Assembly: GCA_902786595.1 (NCBI GenBank)
Contig: CADADB010000003.1
Location: 21,206-85,205, forward strand
Length of the DNA: 64,000 nt
Direction of reading: 5' to 3'
Origin: an uncultured Bacteroidota bacterium
GTDB taxonomy: Bacteria; Bacteroidota; Bacteroidia; Bacteroidales; WCHB1-69
Made by a program: the position numbers and the translations under genes
In this document: positions 45,158 through 54,863 of the stretch, piece after piece
How positions within the stretch are numbered: position 1 is the stretch's first letter
Layout of the letters: each line of letters begins with the position of its first letter
Notes under the pieces: model-generated
Database searches by the model: none
Told to the model about the DNA's origin: nothing
Seen by the model: only the letters and a program-made list of their open reading frames with translations

Positions 45158-46018
45158 ATGAAAAAATTACATATTATTTCGCGTGTTACCCCGCGCGACA
45201 GCCGGTCTATCGCGTCCTACCTGCATGATATCGCCCAATTCCCACTTCTCACCATAGAAGAGGAAGTGTGCCTGGCGCAACGGATACACCTTGGTGACGA
45301 TGAGGCGTTAGAACGCATGGTGAGGGGCAATCTGCGTTTTGTGGTGTCTGTAGCCAAAACATTCCTGAACAGAGGACTTGAATTTCCTGACCTTATCAGT
45401 GCTGGCAATATTGGCCTGTTGAAAGCAGCCAAACGTTTTGATGAACCCCGAGGCATCAAGTTCTGCAGTTATGCGGTCTGGTGGATACGGCAGTCCATTC
45501 TTCAAGCTATCGCCAAAGATGGCCGCACAGTGGTGCTTCCGGCCAACAAAGTGGCTTTTCTCTCAAAAATCAGCAAAGAGCACGCCCGCCTGGAACAGGA
45601 ACTCCAGCATACCCCATCTCTGACCGAGGTGACAGAGAGTCTCGGAGAGGATAGTGCGCGGGTGAGCGGACTGTTGATTACCGCGGAGAAACCTTTGTCG
45701 TTGGACGCACCGTTGCAAAGCGACGATGATCTCACCCGGATGGATACGTTAGCTGACATTTCCGGAGCCAGTACGGATGACGTACTGATACAGGAGTCTC
45801 TGCGATACGAGATTGAGAATGTTCTCTCCATTCTACCTCAAAAAGAGCGCAAGGTTCTCGAAATGTTTTTTGGCTTTGGCCTGCCTCATCCATTCAGCCT
45901 TGGGGAAATCGCCTCGCACATGCGACTGTCACAAGACCGAGTGCGCCATCTACACTGCAAAGCATTACAGCGTTTGAAATCCAGCACGAACAAGGAAAGG
46001 TTGAGAGGATATTTATAA
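45158..46018 (+). CDS. Divergent RpoD-type sigma factor (cassette 1)
   Basis: A 286-residue sigma-70-family protein, starting at the ATG (MKKLHIISRVTPRDSRS); a TTG one codon earlier is a weaker choice. Region 1.2 (YLHDIAQFPLLTIEEEVCLAQRI), region 2 (GNLRFVVSVAKTFLNRGLEF; FCSYAVWWIRQSILQAI), region 3 and region 4 (QKERKVLEMFFGFG; SLGEIASHMRLSQDRVRHLH) are all present. The size matches the Bacteroidota primary sigma. The region 4.2 recognition helix differs from the usual TRERVRQIK pattern, so promoter choice is probably altered. The AAA ATPase gene follows after 56 bases. Confidence 0.85.
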   Translation: MKKLHIISRVTPRDSRSIASYLHDIAQFPLLTIEEEVCLAQRIHLGDDEALERMVRGNLRFVVSVAKTFLNRGLEFPDLISAGNIGLLKAAKRFDEPRGIKFCSYAVWWIRQSILQAIAKDGRTVVLPANKVAFLSKISKEHARLEQELQHTPSLTEVTESLGEDSARVSGLLITAEKPLSLDAPLQSDDDLTRMDTLADISGASTDDVLIQESLRYEIENVLSILPQKERKVLEMFFGFGLPHPFSLGEIASHMRLSQDRVRHLHCKALQRLKSSTNKERLRGYL

Positions 46019-46074
46019 TATAGTCAACAGTAATAGATAATGAACAGAATATTAACCCGAAAAATAAAAACAAT

Positions 46075-47802
46075 ATGAAAAAAAACGCCCAAACCACCAA
46101 CGCCATTAGTGTTTTTTTGGATATATCCAAGATGTTGGAGGATTCCAACACTGAAATACTCCGTCTCTATTCCCCGGATTTGGCGAAAAACACGAATAGA
46201 AGCAATGAACCATTGCAGACTTTCATTATTCCGGAATTAGAACAGCAGCTAAAAGACAATATACAGCTGCTCGGCTCTTTTCTGAAGACAAAACCGTTGG
46301 AAACACTACTTTTTGTAGCCATTTATTCTGTTGAAACTGTCCACGACAACGCTGTGAGTGTTTTTGATATTACCAAGTTTATTGGAATATCCAATCTCGA
46401 TTTCCTCCCGCTGAGACAGAGTTTGCGCGAACTGCAGAAAAAAAGACTGGTCCGTTTCATGATGGATTTTCCTCGTGGCTATCGCATCTCCAATGCGGCC
46501 GAGCGCGCACTTATAGAGAACAAACCAATCAAAGGGAGGAAGTCGTCGCAAAACGACCGTTACAAATTTTGCCATTTTGTCTCTATGTTAATTGAAAAGC
46601 GCAGTCAGGAAGATATTGATACAGAGGAGCTTTTTGTGCGTGTTTTCGAGGAAGAGAGAGAAAACAGCCAGCTGAAATTCATCAAAGAGGTACGAAAACT
46701 GCTGCCGGACGTGGAGAGTCGCACATTCTTTTACGAGATTTGTGATGATTATCTGAACGGGCGTCCTCTTCTTACGTTGGTGGATAGGACACTTTCTGAT
46801 ATCTACGACAACAGGCGCGCCCATTTCAATGTTGCCAAAAGTATCATGGGCAAAAGCCATCTTCTGCAAATCACGGGGTTGGCGGAGCTAATGGCCGCCA
46901 GGTTCCTTTCTGAAGCTGAAATTACCCTCACCGAGAAAGGCATGCGACTGTTTTTGGAGGATGACTTCGACCTCTTCAACAGCGATAGCGCTTCTGACAG
47001 GCGGTTGGTGACCCCTGACAAGATTCCGGCCCGAGACCTCTTCTTCAGCGAGAAACTGGGCGCTGACCTCGCTTTCGTGAAAAGCAGCTTGGAGGACCAG
47101 AACTTCGCAGAATTGCAGAAGCGGTTAAAAGAGAATTCGCTTCCCCAAGGCGTGGCAATACTGTTCCATGGATTGCCCGGGACAGGCAAAACGGCTGCGG
47201 TGGACATGATTGCCAAGGCGACAGGGCGTAGCGTTTATCATGTGGACATCGCAGACTCCAAAACCTGTTGGTTCGGCGAAAGTGAGAAACTGTTCAAGAA
47301 AATCTTTACGGACTACCGTCGTATGTGCGAGAGGGAGGTGCGCAAGCCTATTCTGCTCTTCAACGAAGCCGACGCCTTGTTCAGCAAACGACGCGACGTG
47401 GAACTCGGAAACACCGCACAGACCGAGAATGCGCTACAGAATATTCTGCTGGAGGAATTGGAGTCGTTGGACGGCATACTCATTGCCACCACCAACCTTT
47501 GTGAGAACTTCGACGCAGCCTTCGAACGCCGCTTCCTCTTCAAGGTCAAATTCGGGCAGCCCAGCACAGAAGCGAAAAAATCCATCTGGAAAAGCAAGCT
47601 TTCCTGGCTCTCCGACGAGGAATGCGACAGATTGGCAACCCGATACGATCTGTCGGGCGGTGAAATCGACAACATCGTGCGCAAGAACTTTATGGAGCAG
47701 GTGATTTCCGGACAACGTCCGTCATTAGAGATGATAGAGGAGTGGTGCCGCAGCGAAAAACTTACCTCAAAAGCGTCAACCCCCATCGGGTATGCGTGCT
47801 GA
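46075..47802 (+). CDS. AAA ATPase (cassette 1)
   Basis: A 575-residue protein. Residues 1-330 form a helical domain with no motif that I know. Residues about 345-545 are an AAA domain: Walker A GLPGTGKTA (about 365), Walker B ILLFNEADALF with Asn in place of the usual Asp, sensor 1 IATTNLCENF, and the arginine-finger region FERRFLFKVKFG. It ends in a helical lid. The GAFTGA loop of sigma-54 activators is absent. It is 56 bases downstream of the sigma factor and is about 60-70% similar by eye over the AAA domain to the copy at 56218. Confidence 0.85.
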   Translation: MKKNAQTTNAISVFLDISKMLEDSNTEILRLYSPDLAKNTNRSNEPLQTFIIPELEQQLKDNIQLLGSFLKTKPLETLLFVAIYSVETVHDNAVSVFDITKFIGISNLDFLPLRQSLRELQKKRLVRFMMDFPRGYRISNAAERALIENKPIKGRKSSQNDRYKFCHFVSMLIEKRSQEDIDTEELFVRVFEEERENSQLKFIKEVRKLLPDVESRTFFYEICDDYLNGRPLLTLVDRTLSDIYDNRRAHFNVAKSIMGKSHLLQITGLAELMAARFLSEAEITLTEKGMRLFLEDDFDLFNSDSASDRRLVTPDKIPARDLFFSEKLGADLAFVKSSLEDQNFAELQKRLKENSLPQGVAILFHGLPGTGKTAAVDMIAKATGRSVYHVDIADSKTCWFGESEKLFKKIFTDYRRMCEREVRKPILLFNEADALFSKRRDVELGNTAQTENALQNILLEELESLDGILIATTNLCENFDAAFERRFLFKVKFGQPSTEAKKSIWKSKLSWLSDEECDRLATRYDLSGGEIDNIVRKNFMEQVISGQRPSLEMIEEWCRSEKLTSKASTPIGYAC

Positions 47803-47899
47803 ACCGGAACTGGACACGACAGTCGGCAGAAGTGAATAGTGGCTGGTAATCAAAAAAGCCAAGGGTCAATGATTCTATGTTATAGGATGAAAAAAAATG

Positions 47900-47908
47900 T
47901 AATTTTGC
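47900..47908 (+). promoter_or_regulatory. Bacteroidales -7 element before the LemA-like gene
   Basis: TAATTTTGC, 164 bases before the LemA-like start. The long leader contains GTGATTA and AGTTTA direct repeats. Confidence 0.45.
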
Positions 47909-48071
47909 AACTTTGTAGCAATAGGCGGAATTCTATTTTTTTTGTAAAATTGTTGCATCGTAAAGAAAAAAGTTATATATTTCACATGGTTGGTGATTAG
48001 TGATTAGTGATTGGTCAAGCCAATAGCCAAAGTCTAAGTTTAAGTTTAAGTCAAATAAAAACCGTAGCATT

Positions 48072-48593
48072 ATGTCAATTATTTTTATCTTCATCATCAT
48101 CGTGCTTGCCATCATTCTGGTGGCCATGTATTTCATTTTCAACAACCGCGAGGTGGCGCTGCGCAAGGAGGCGGAGGCCCAGGAGGGGAAAATCACCTCC
48201 GTACACGACACCATGTGGAAAATCATCAAGGAGAAGGCCGGGGTGGCCGAAAAGTATCGGGAGACCTTTGAGAAAATCTATCCCGAGCTCATCTCCGGAC
48301 GATATCGTGATTCCGGCTCCGCCACGATGAAATGGATTCAGGAGTCAAATCCCGACTTCGACACCTCCCTCTACAATAGTTTGATGCAAAGCATTGAGGT
48401 GCAGCGTGTTAGTTTTAGCAATGCCCAGCAGCGAATGCTCGACATTATCCGAGAGCGCGAGACGCTAATCAACTCCATGCCGCAGTGCTGGTTCATCCGT
48501 AACAAGCAGCCGATAGACTATGTCGTCATTGCATCGGACGCCACCAATGAGGTCATGCGCACACATGTTGATAACGAAACCTTAACCCTTTAA
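48072..48593 (+). CDS. LemA-like membrane-anchored protein
   Basis: A 173-residue protein with one N-terminal membrane helix (residues 1-24) and a mainly helical soluble domain. The layout (one anchor, a long helical hairpin, EAQEGKITSVHDTMWKIIKEKA) resembles the LemA family, though several conserved LemA positions are not obvious. LemA proteins have been linked to membrane sensing or protein quality control; the role here is unproven. It is followed 23 bases later by another membrane protein, with which it probably forms an operon. Confidence 0.65.
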   Translation: MSIIFIFIIIVLAIILVAMYFIFNNREVALRKEAEAQEGKITSVHDTMWKIIKEKAGVAEKYRETFEKIYPELISGRYRDSGSATMKWIQESNPDFDTSLYNSLMQSIEVQRVSFSNAQQRMLDIIRERETLINSMPQCWFIRNKQPIDYVVIASDATNEVMRTHVDNETLTL

Positions 48594-48616
48594 TGGCCTG
48601 AAAACCAGACACTGTC

Positions 48617-49714
48617 ATGTATATATTCGCTTTTGCCCTGCCGTTGGTGGCTTTCGCCGCTGCCATGCTGTGTGGCCTCGATGTTGAATACTGGTGGGCT
48701 TACTTGCTTGTCGCTGTGGTGGCTGAACTGCTGTTGGGTGCTGTTTTTGATTTCACTACGAGTGCCAAAGAGTATTTGAGCGGCTATGTCACGACTGTCA
48801 TCCACCACTTTGCTTGGGTGGAACGCGTTGTGAGGAGAGAAAGCAAATACGACGCGAATGGGAAAACCCAATTTTATGACGTAGAGAAATTTGTGAACCA
48901 TCCCGATGAATATTTTTGGAAGTTGAATACAGGGAGGGAATCCAAAATTTCTTCACGGTGGTTCTACCAAATGTGCAATCAGTGGGGCACCGGAACAGAA
49001 GGGATTCACGTGTCTCATCCGAACTGTGTCGAAGGCGGTGACGGCGAGGTAAGCTACTGGGACGGCGACGAGTGCAACACTCAGACCGTTACTTACACCC
49101 ATCGTTATTACAACCCTGTGAGAAACTCTAACTCTGTTTTTCGGGGAAGGCGCGTCAGTCGTTCCGAAGCGGCATCTTTGGGGTTGATCAAATACCCTTC
49201 TATTTCCGGTTGGGATCAGCCCGTCTTGTTGGTGTCAAAGGGGCTCGAATACGAAGGCGATTTGGATGGGATTAACGCTGAATTGCAGCGTCTCAATGCT
49301 TTTTGCGGTTCTGCGAAACAGATACACGTGTTTGTCTTGCTCTTCCCCGCCGCAGCCGGTGTCGATATTGCCTTGAAACAGCGCGATTATTGGAAAGGGT
49401 GCAACAAGAACGAGTTCGTCGTGTGTCTTGGCATGAATGGAAATAGGGTAGAGTGGTGCCACACGCTGAACTGGATGGACGAGCCATTGTTGGACGTGGA
49501 GGTCAAGGACTATTTCCTCCACCATGGAAATTCGCGGCTGGAGGAGTTTGTCCACTGGTTGCGCAGACACCTTGATCTCTGGAAGCGCAAGGAGTTCGAG
49601 GATTTCAAGTACCTCGGGTGGAAAATGTCGCAATTTGGTTCCGTCCTTTTCTGGGTGTCGACGCTGTTGCTGTCGTTTGTGGCGTTCTTGTGCGATATCG
49701 CAATAGGAGGGTGA
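48617..49714 (+). CDS. Uncharacterised membrane protein paired with the LemA-like gene
   Basis: A 365-residue protein. Two N-terminal membrane helices (about residues 1-22 and 28-50) precede a long soluble region, and one helix near the C-terminus (VLFWVSTLLLSFVAFLCDIA) completes it. The soluble part contains several Trp- and Tyr-rich segments, such as WGTGTEGIHVSHPNC and YWDGDECNTQT. I do not recognise the family. Its position directly after the LemA-like gene suggests joint function in the inner membrane. Confidence 0.65.
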   Translation: MYIFAFALPLVAFAAAMLCGLDVEYWWAYLLVAVVAELLLGAVFDFTTSAKEYLSGYVTTVIHHFAWVERVVRRESKYDANGKTQFYDVEKFVNHPDEYFWKLNTGRESKISSRWFYQMCNQWGTGTEGIHVSHPNCVEGGDGEVSYWDGDECNTQTVTYTHRYYNPVRNSNSVFRGRRVSRSEAASLGLIKYPSISGWDQPVLLVSKGLEYEGDLDGINAELQRLNAFCGSAKQIHVFVLLFPAAAGVDIALKQRDYWKGCNKNEFVVCLGMNGNRVEWCHTLNWMDEPLLDVEVKDYFLHHGNSRLEEFVHWLRRHLDLWKRKEFEDFKYLGWKMSQFGSVLFWVSTLLLSFVAFLCDIAIGG

Positions 49715-49785
49715 GCCAGATCAGCCCGATTGACAAATTTGTAATTACGATTGTTTTAACATAAAAAACTAAAAACTTATAAACA

Positions 49786-50952
49786 GTGAAAATACTACAT
49801 ACAAGCGACTGGCATCTGGGGCATGTGCTCTACGGCTATGATCGCACAGACGAGCAGCAAGCCATGCTGGACCAGATGGTGAAGATTGTGGAAGAACAGA
49901 AACCCGATGTGTTTCTGTTGTGCGGGGACGTGTATCACACGTCGCAGCCGTCAGCTGCCGTGCAGACGATGCTCACGGACGGCATGGTGAGCATTCATAA
50001 CGCGCATCCTCAAATGAAGATTGTGATGACCGCCGGCAACCACGACAGCGGTACGAAGCACGAGATTTTCCGAACTCCTTGGCGAGCTCTCGGTGTGTAT
50101 GCCATCGGACAGCTGGAGAAGGAGAACCTGGACGAACATATCATCGAAGTTCCGGAAAAGGGCTATGTGATTGCAGTGCCGTATGCGAATGAGCGGAATA
50201 TCCCCGACGGTTTTTTCCAGCAGCTGCTTGACCGGGTGGCGGAAAGGAATTCGGAAGGGTTGCCCGTGGTGCTGACCGCCCATACGACAGTGAAGGGCTG
50301 TGATTTTACGGGACATGACCACGCATCGGAATATTCTGTCGGAGGCATTGATTCATTCGAACTGGAACAGATGGGCGACGGCTACGACTATTTGGCGTTA
50401 GGACATATCCATCGCGAGCAGTTTGTTCACAGTGGCAAGCATAATGTGAGATATTGCGGCACCCCGCTGGCTGTCAGTTTTGACGAGAGTTTCCCTCATT
50501 CCATCAGCATGGTTGAGATTGGAAAGCATGGAGAAAAACCTGTGGTGGAGAAAATCGAGATTGAGAATCCTCGTCCTTTGGTAACGCTGCCCACCGAGGG
50601 CGCGGCGTCTTGGGAGGAGGCAAAAGAACTCTTGGAGAAGTTTCCTGACGATATTCCCGCCTACCTCCGGCTGAACGTGGAGATTGAAGATTTCCTGCCT
50701 GTGGAGGCCAATGAGGAAGCGGCAAGTCTGGCCAAGAGGAAACAATGCCGGTTCTGCTATATCAATGCGAAGAGAAAGATGGACCGCCAGAGCGAGACCA
50801 AGGTGTTGACAGTACAGGAGTTCCAGGAAGAAAATCCTGTTGAGATTGCCAAACGGTATGCTGAATATTCGGGTATCTGCTTCGATGAGGAACTGGAGTC
50901 GATGTTCAAGGAAGCCATGGCTATGGTGGCCGAGGATTCACGAAACGATTAA
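49786..50952 (+). CDS. sbcD: Exonuclease subunit SbcD
   Basis: Mre11-type nuclease of 388 residues, probably starting with GTG (encoding MKILHTSDWHLGH). Metallophosphoesterase motifs are intact: DWHLGH, LLCGDVYH, MTAGNHDS, and LGHIHREQ with a capping histidine. It works with SbcC to trim hairpins, blocked ends and crosslinked DNA. It lies 16 bases upstream of sbcC in the usual SbcDC order. Finding this pair inside an accessory region between two sigma/AAA cassettes is notable. Confidence 0.93.
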   Translation: MKILHTSDWHLGHVLYGYDRTDEQQAMLDQMVKIVEEQKPDVFLLCGDVYHTSQPSAAVQTMLTDGMVSIHNAHPQMKIVMTAGNHDSGTKHEIFRTPWRALGVYAIGQLEKENLDEHIIEVPEKGYVIAVPYANERNIPDGFFQQLLDRVAERNSEGLPVVLTAHTTVKGCDFTGHDHASEYSVGGIDSFELEQMGDGYDYLALGHIHREQFVHSGKHNVRYCGTPLAVSFDESFPHSISMVEIGKHGEKPVVEKIEIENPRPLVTLPTEGAASWEEAKELLEKFPDDIPAYLRLNVEIEDFLPVEANEEAASLAKRKQCRFCYINAKRKMDRQSETKVLTVQEFQEENPVEIAKRYAEYSGICFDEELESMFKEAMAMVAEDSRND

Positions 50953-50967
50953 GAAAGGGGTACAACA

Positions 50968-53900
50968 ATGAAATTACAGAAACTGACCATACATAATATC
51001 GCATCCATAGAGGATGCCGTCATTGATTTCGAGGCACAGCCGCTGGCAGACAGCGAGGTGTTCTTGATAACGGGCAAAACGGGCTCTGGAAAATCCACGA
51101 TTTTGGACGCTATCTGTCTGGCGCTTTTCGCCAACACGCCAAGATTGAAGGGCACCCAGATGGAGGGCAACACGAGAGATGAAGAGAGGGACATCACGAT
51201 AAAAGATCCTCGCCAGTTGATGAGAAGAAATACCGGCGAAGCATCTGTCACGCTTACCTTTACGGGCAGCAACGATGTGCATTACGAAGCTACTTGGTCG
51301 GTGGCTCGTGCAAGGAGAAAAGCGAATGGGAATCTTCAGCCCAAGACATGGCAACTGAAAAACCTTGACCAGGATTACACTTTCTCGAAAGATGCGGAAA
51401 TCGTCGCTGAGATCAAAACAGCCATCGGACTCGATTTCAACCAGTTTTGTCGTACCACATTGCTGGCGCAGGGTGAGTTCACTCGTTTCCTGAACAGCAG
51501 TGACGCAGACAAGGCGGAGATTTTGGAGAAGATTACGGGAGTGGACATCTATTCGAAGTTGGGGAAGAAGGTTTATGATTTGACGGTTGCCAAGGAGAAA
51601 GATTGGAAAGATGCAAATCGGCTGGTAGAGGGAACAACTACAATGTCGGATGCGGAAGTGGCGGAAAAAAAACAGAAGATTGAGGAATTTGAAACGCAGT
51701 ACAAGATCGTCAAGAATACTGGTGATGAGGATAAGGGAAAGTTGAAGTGGCTCGATGAAGATGCTGCTCTTGTTGTGGAATCAAATAAAGCCATGGAAGG
51801 CCATCAGCGGGCTCTGGCGGTAGTGGAAAGCCCCGATTTCAAAGCGAAAGAGTTGTTGGTCAAGCAGTGGAACGATTCAATTGAGGCCAGAAATTGGATG
51901 GAGGCGATGAATAAAACAGAGAAGGACAAAACCGACCAGCAACGGAAACTGTCATCCTTGAGGTTGGATTACCTCGGCGTGCTTGGCGGTTTCGCCTTTG
52001 CAGAACAGGAGATTTCCAAGACGAAAAGCGAGGTGGAATCCGTGGAAATTGTTCTGCAAGCTGAAAAAGACAAAGTATCCGTCTATGGCAACGCCCAAAC
52101 CATCACGGGTTTTTTATCATCGATAGATGGCGGCCGCACTAAAATAGAAGACAACCAGCGGGTCGTCAACGATGGGAACAAGGATTTGACGGAGAAACTG
52201 CAACCGGCCCTCCAGAAGGCACAGGACGATGCGAATGCGGCGAAAACAGCTTTTGACAAGCGGGACGCGGAAATCAAGGCACAAGAGGAGGCCGTGGAAG
52301 CCCTCCATCTGGGCGATTTGCGCAAACAACGCGACAAAGCCAAGGAACTGCTTCAAAATATTACGACCACGTTAGAAAGGATTGATTTGTATAAAAAAGA
52401 GAAAGAACGCAGGGAGGAAACATGCAAAGTACTTGAAAAAACGTTGACTGAGATTGAGCAGAAAAAGGAAAAAGCTGCACAGTTGGAGCCGCTGATCTCG
52501 GCAGCCAAGGTGAAAATGGACACCTGTAAGGAGATGCTTGACAAGCAGCGCGACACAATAGATAAGTTCGCCAAAACCTTGCGCCAGAAGCTGAAAGTGG
52601 GCGACACTTGTCCGGTTTGCCGACAGCAAATCAAGAGCGGTTTGCCTCACGAGGAGGAATTGGCCAAACTTGTCGGCGGTCTGCAAGAGGCGTTTACAGA
52701 GGCGGAGACAGAATATAATAAACTTGTAAACGATAAGAATAGACTGGATGCCGAAATATCGGCTGATACGGCATCATATAAGAAGGCAAAAGACGCTTTC
52801 GAGAAAGACGCATCGCTTGAAACGGCGAAACGGAAAGTTGTTGAAGGCTGTAAGTTGTGTGGAATCGAGAAAATAGAAGAATCCACACCCGACGAGTTGG
52901 AATCTCTCCAAAATAAGATGAAAAAGGAAGAGACGGATTTGGGCAATAAGATTTCCGAAGGCGAGAAAAAAGACAAAGACGTTCGGAAACAGCGGAAAGA
53001 CTTGGAGACGGAGCGCAAGAGGCTGGATGAACTAAATGGTGCAGTGCAGACGGCCCTGCAAGCGGTCAACGAATGCAAAGGCAAGATTGCCACGGCCGAA
53101 GAACTTGTCAAAACGAAAACGCAGGAGGTTTCCGACGCGGAGAAGAATGCCGCAAAGTACATCACCGGGCAATGGGAATGCGACTGGCGGGAGAATCCCA
53201 AGGCATTTGCTGACGAACTGAACCGCAAGGCGAAGGCATATCAGAATAATGTTCAGCAGAAACAAACGCTCGAAAACCAACTCGCCAAGTTGACCGATGA
53301 CGGCAATAAGGTGAAGGAGGTCATTGCGGACATCCGACAACTGATGCCGGAATGGGAAGAGCTGGAGGCGGCGAATATAGCGGTGCTGCCCGATATTATG
53401 CGGAAAGCCAACGGCGTGAAAAGCGGAACCTCCACAGCTCTTGTGCAGCTGAAAAATGCTGTGACGAATTTTGGGTCTAATAGTCAGAAACTGGAGGACT
53501 TCTTAGCTGGTCATACAGATATCAGCAGGGAAAGACTGATTGAATTAAGCGGATATGACCAACAGCATGTCAGCGACCTCAATTCATCGCTCATTACGGG
53601 AAGAAACAACGTGTTGACCAAGAAAACCCTGTTAGACGACATCATCAGAAGACAGAAGGAACACAGACAGAACAAGCCGGACTTCAAGGCGGAGGACACA
53701 GTCGAGGCGTTGAAAACGCGTATCAACGAGGTAGATAAAGTGCTGGATGAGATTTTGTCAAAGAAGTCGGCGGTTTCTCAAGAGTTGAAGGCCGATGAAG
53801 AGAATAAGAAACAGCGTGGCCATTTGAGAGAGGATGCCGACAAGAAAGGAGCCGACTACCAGAAATGGTCGCGGTTGAACCAGCTTATCGGGGACGCCAC

Positions 53901-54369
53901 GGGCAGCAAATTCCGGAAAATCGCCCAGAGTTACGTGTTGGACAGCCTGATTCGTTCGGCAAACAGCTACATGAAAACGCTGACGGACCGTTACACGTTG
54001 AAAGTTGCGCCGGGCACCTTTGTCATTTCCATCGAAGACGCCTATCAAGGTTATGTAAGCCGGGCGGCAAGCACGATTTCTGGAGGGGAGAGCTTTCTTG
54101 TTTCACTGTCGTTGGCATTGGCCCTCAGCGACATAGGCCAGCAGTTGGCTGTGGATACGCTCTTCATTGATGAGGGCTTTGGCACGCTCAGCGGTGAACC
54201 ATTGCAGAACGCCATCAACACTCTGCGTTCGCTTCACACCAAGTCTGGTCGCCACGTGGGAATCATAAGCCACGTGGAGGAGCTTCAGGAGAGAATTCCG
54301 GTGCAGATCCAGGTCAACCGGAACGCGCAGTCTTCCAGCAGTACGATTGAGATTGTGACGCAAGCTTAA
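50968..54369 (+). CDS. sbcC: Exonuclease subunit SbcC
   Basis: Rad50-type ATPase of 1133 residues. The N-terminal Walker A GKTGSGKSTILD (about residues 36-47) and Q-loop (LLAQGEFTRFLN) precede long coiled coils. A zinc hook CPVCRQQ lies near residue 548, and further coiled coils lead to the C-terminal signature STISGGESFLVSLSLALALSD and Walker B TLFIDEGFGTL. All parts of an active ATPase are present. It clamps DNA and controls the SbcD nuclease. It is co-transcribed with sbcD. Confidence 0.93.
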   Translation: MKLQKLTIHNIASIEDAVIDFEAQPLADSEVFLITGKTGSGKSTILDAICLALFANTPRLKGTQMEGNTRDEERDITIKDPRQLMRRNTGEASVTLTFTGSNDVHYEATWSVARARRKANGNLQPKTWQLKNLDQDYTFSKDAEIVAEIKTAIGLDFNQFCRTTLLAQGEFTRFLNSSDADKAEILEKITGVDIYSKLGKKVYDLTVAKEKDWKDANRLVEGTTTMSDAEVAEKKQKIEEFETQYKIVKNTGDEDKGKLKWLDEDAALVVESNKAMEGHQRALAVVESPDFKAKELLVKQWNDSIEARNWMEAMNKTEKDKTDQQRKLSSLRLDYLGVLGGFAFAEQEISKTKSEVESVEIVLQAEKDKVSVYGNAQTITGFLSSIDGGRTKIEDNQRVVNDGNKDLTEKLQPALQKAQDDANAAKTAFDKRDAEIKAQEEAVEALHLGDLRKQRDKAKELLQNITTTLERIDLYKKEKERREETCKVLEKTLTEIEQKKEKAAQLEPLISAAKVKMDTCKEMLDKQRDTIDKFAKTLRQKLKVGDTCPVCRQQIKSGLPHEEELAKLVGGLQEAFTEAETEYNKLVNDKNRLDAEISADTASYKKAKDAFEKDASLETAKRKVVEGCKLCGIEKIEESTPDELESLQNKMKKEETDLGNKISEGEKKDKDVRKQRKDLETERKRLDELNGAVQTALQAVNECKGKIATAEELVKTKTQEVSDAEKNAAKYITGQWECDWRENPKAFADELNRKAKAYQNNVQQKQTLENQLAKLTDDGNKVKEVIADIRQLMPEWEELEAANIAVLPDIMRKANGVKSGTSTALVQLKNAVTNFGSNSQKLEDFLAGHTDISRERLIELSGYDQQHVSDLNSSLITGRNNVLTKKTLLDDIIRRQKEHRQNKPDFKAEDTVEALKTRINEVDKVLDEILSKKSAVSQELKADEENKKQRGHLREDADKKGADYQKWSRLNQLIGDATGSKFRKIAQSYVLDSLIRSANSYMKTLTDRYTLKVAPGTFVISIEDAYQGYVSRAASTISGGESFLVSLSLALALSDIGQQLAVDTLFIDEGFGTLSGEPLQNAINTLRSLHTKSGRHVGIISHVEELQERIPVQIQVNRNAQSSSSTIEIVTQA

Positions 54370-54491
54370 CGTGATGGAGAGAGCGGAGTCAGATTACTGT
54401 CTATATCTATCGCAATAAAGCAAATGAAAACGTTTTAGGAACGCTTCCGACATAGTTCAACAACGAAGTGAAATAACGAATTGTTCTGAAT

Positions 54492-54863
54492 ATGAGACAA
54501 TTGAAAATCATACACAACATCCAGGAATATGAGTCCTGTTTGCAAGATATTGCTGCTCATATCACGCCCTCTCCTGTTGATGATTCTTTTTATGTTCAGT
54601 GGGCACGACAAGGCGATGAATGGGCGTTGGATCGTTTAATACTTGATAATCTACGACTTGTGGTTCAGGAGGCCAAGCAATATATGAGTGATGAGGAGAA
54701 TGTGGAACTATGTGACCTAATTGGCGCTGGCGTTGCTGGGATAAAGTCTGCCGTCACGTATTACGATGATACACACGGAATCAAGTTCAAGTTTTATGCA
54801 CTTGGGTGGATAAGGCAATCTATATGCGAAGCCTTGGGAAGCTCGTCCAAAGTTGGGAGATGA
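54492..54863 (+). CDS. Truncated sigma-70-like protein (regions 1.2-2 only)
   Basis: A 123-residue protein starting MRQLKIIHNIQEYESC, like the start of Bacteroidota RpoD. It carries part of region 2 (LILDNLRLVVQEAKQYM; CDLIGAGVAGIKSAVTYY; FKFYALGWIRQSICEAL) and stops just after the point where region 3 would begin. Regions 3 and 4 are missing and I see no continuation in another frame. It is either a broken sigma gene or a stand-alone core-binding protein that could compete with other sigma factors. It lies between sbcC and cassette 2. Confidence 0.6.
   Translation: MRQLKIIHNIQEYESCLQDIAAHITPSPVDDSFYVQWARQGDEWALDRLILDNLRLVVQEAKQYMSDEENVELCDLIGAGVAGIKSAVTYYDDTHGIKFKFYALGWIRQSICEALGSSSKVGR

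Noticed and set aside
46075-47802. AAA ATPase as a sigma-54 activator
   Set aside because: The GAFTGA loop and the sigma-54-activator domain layout are absent; the AAA domain is of another group.
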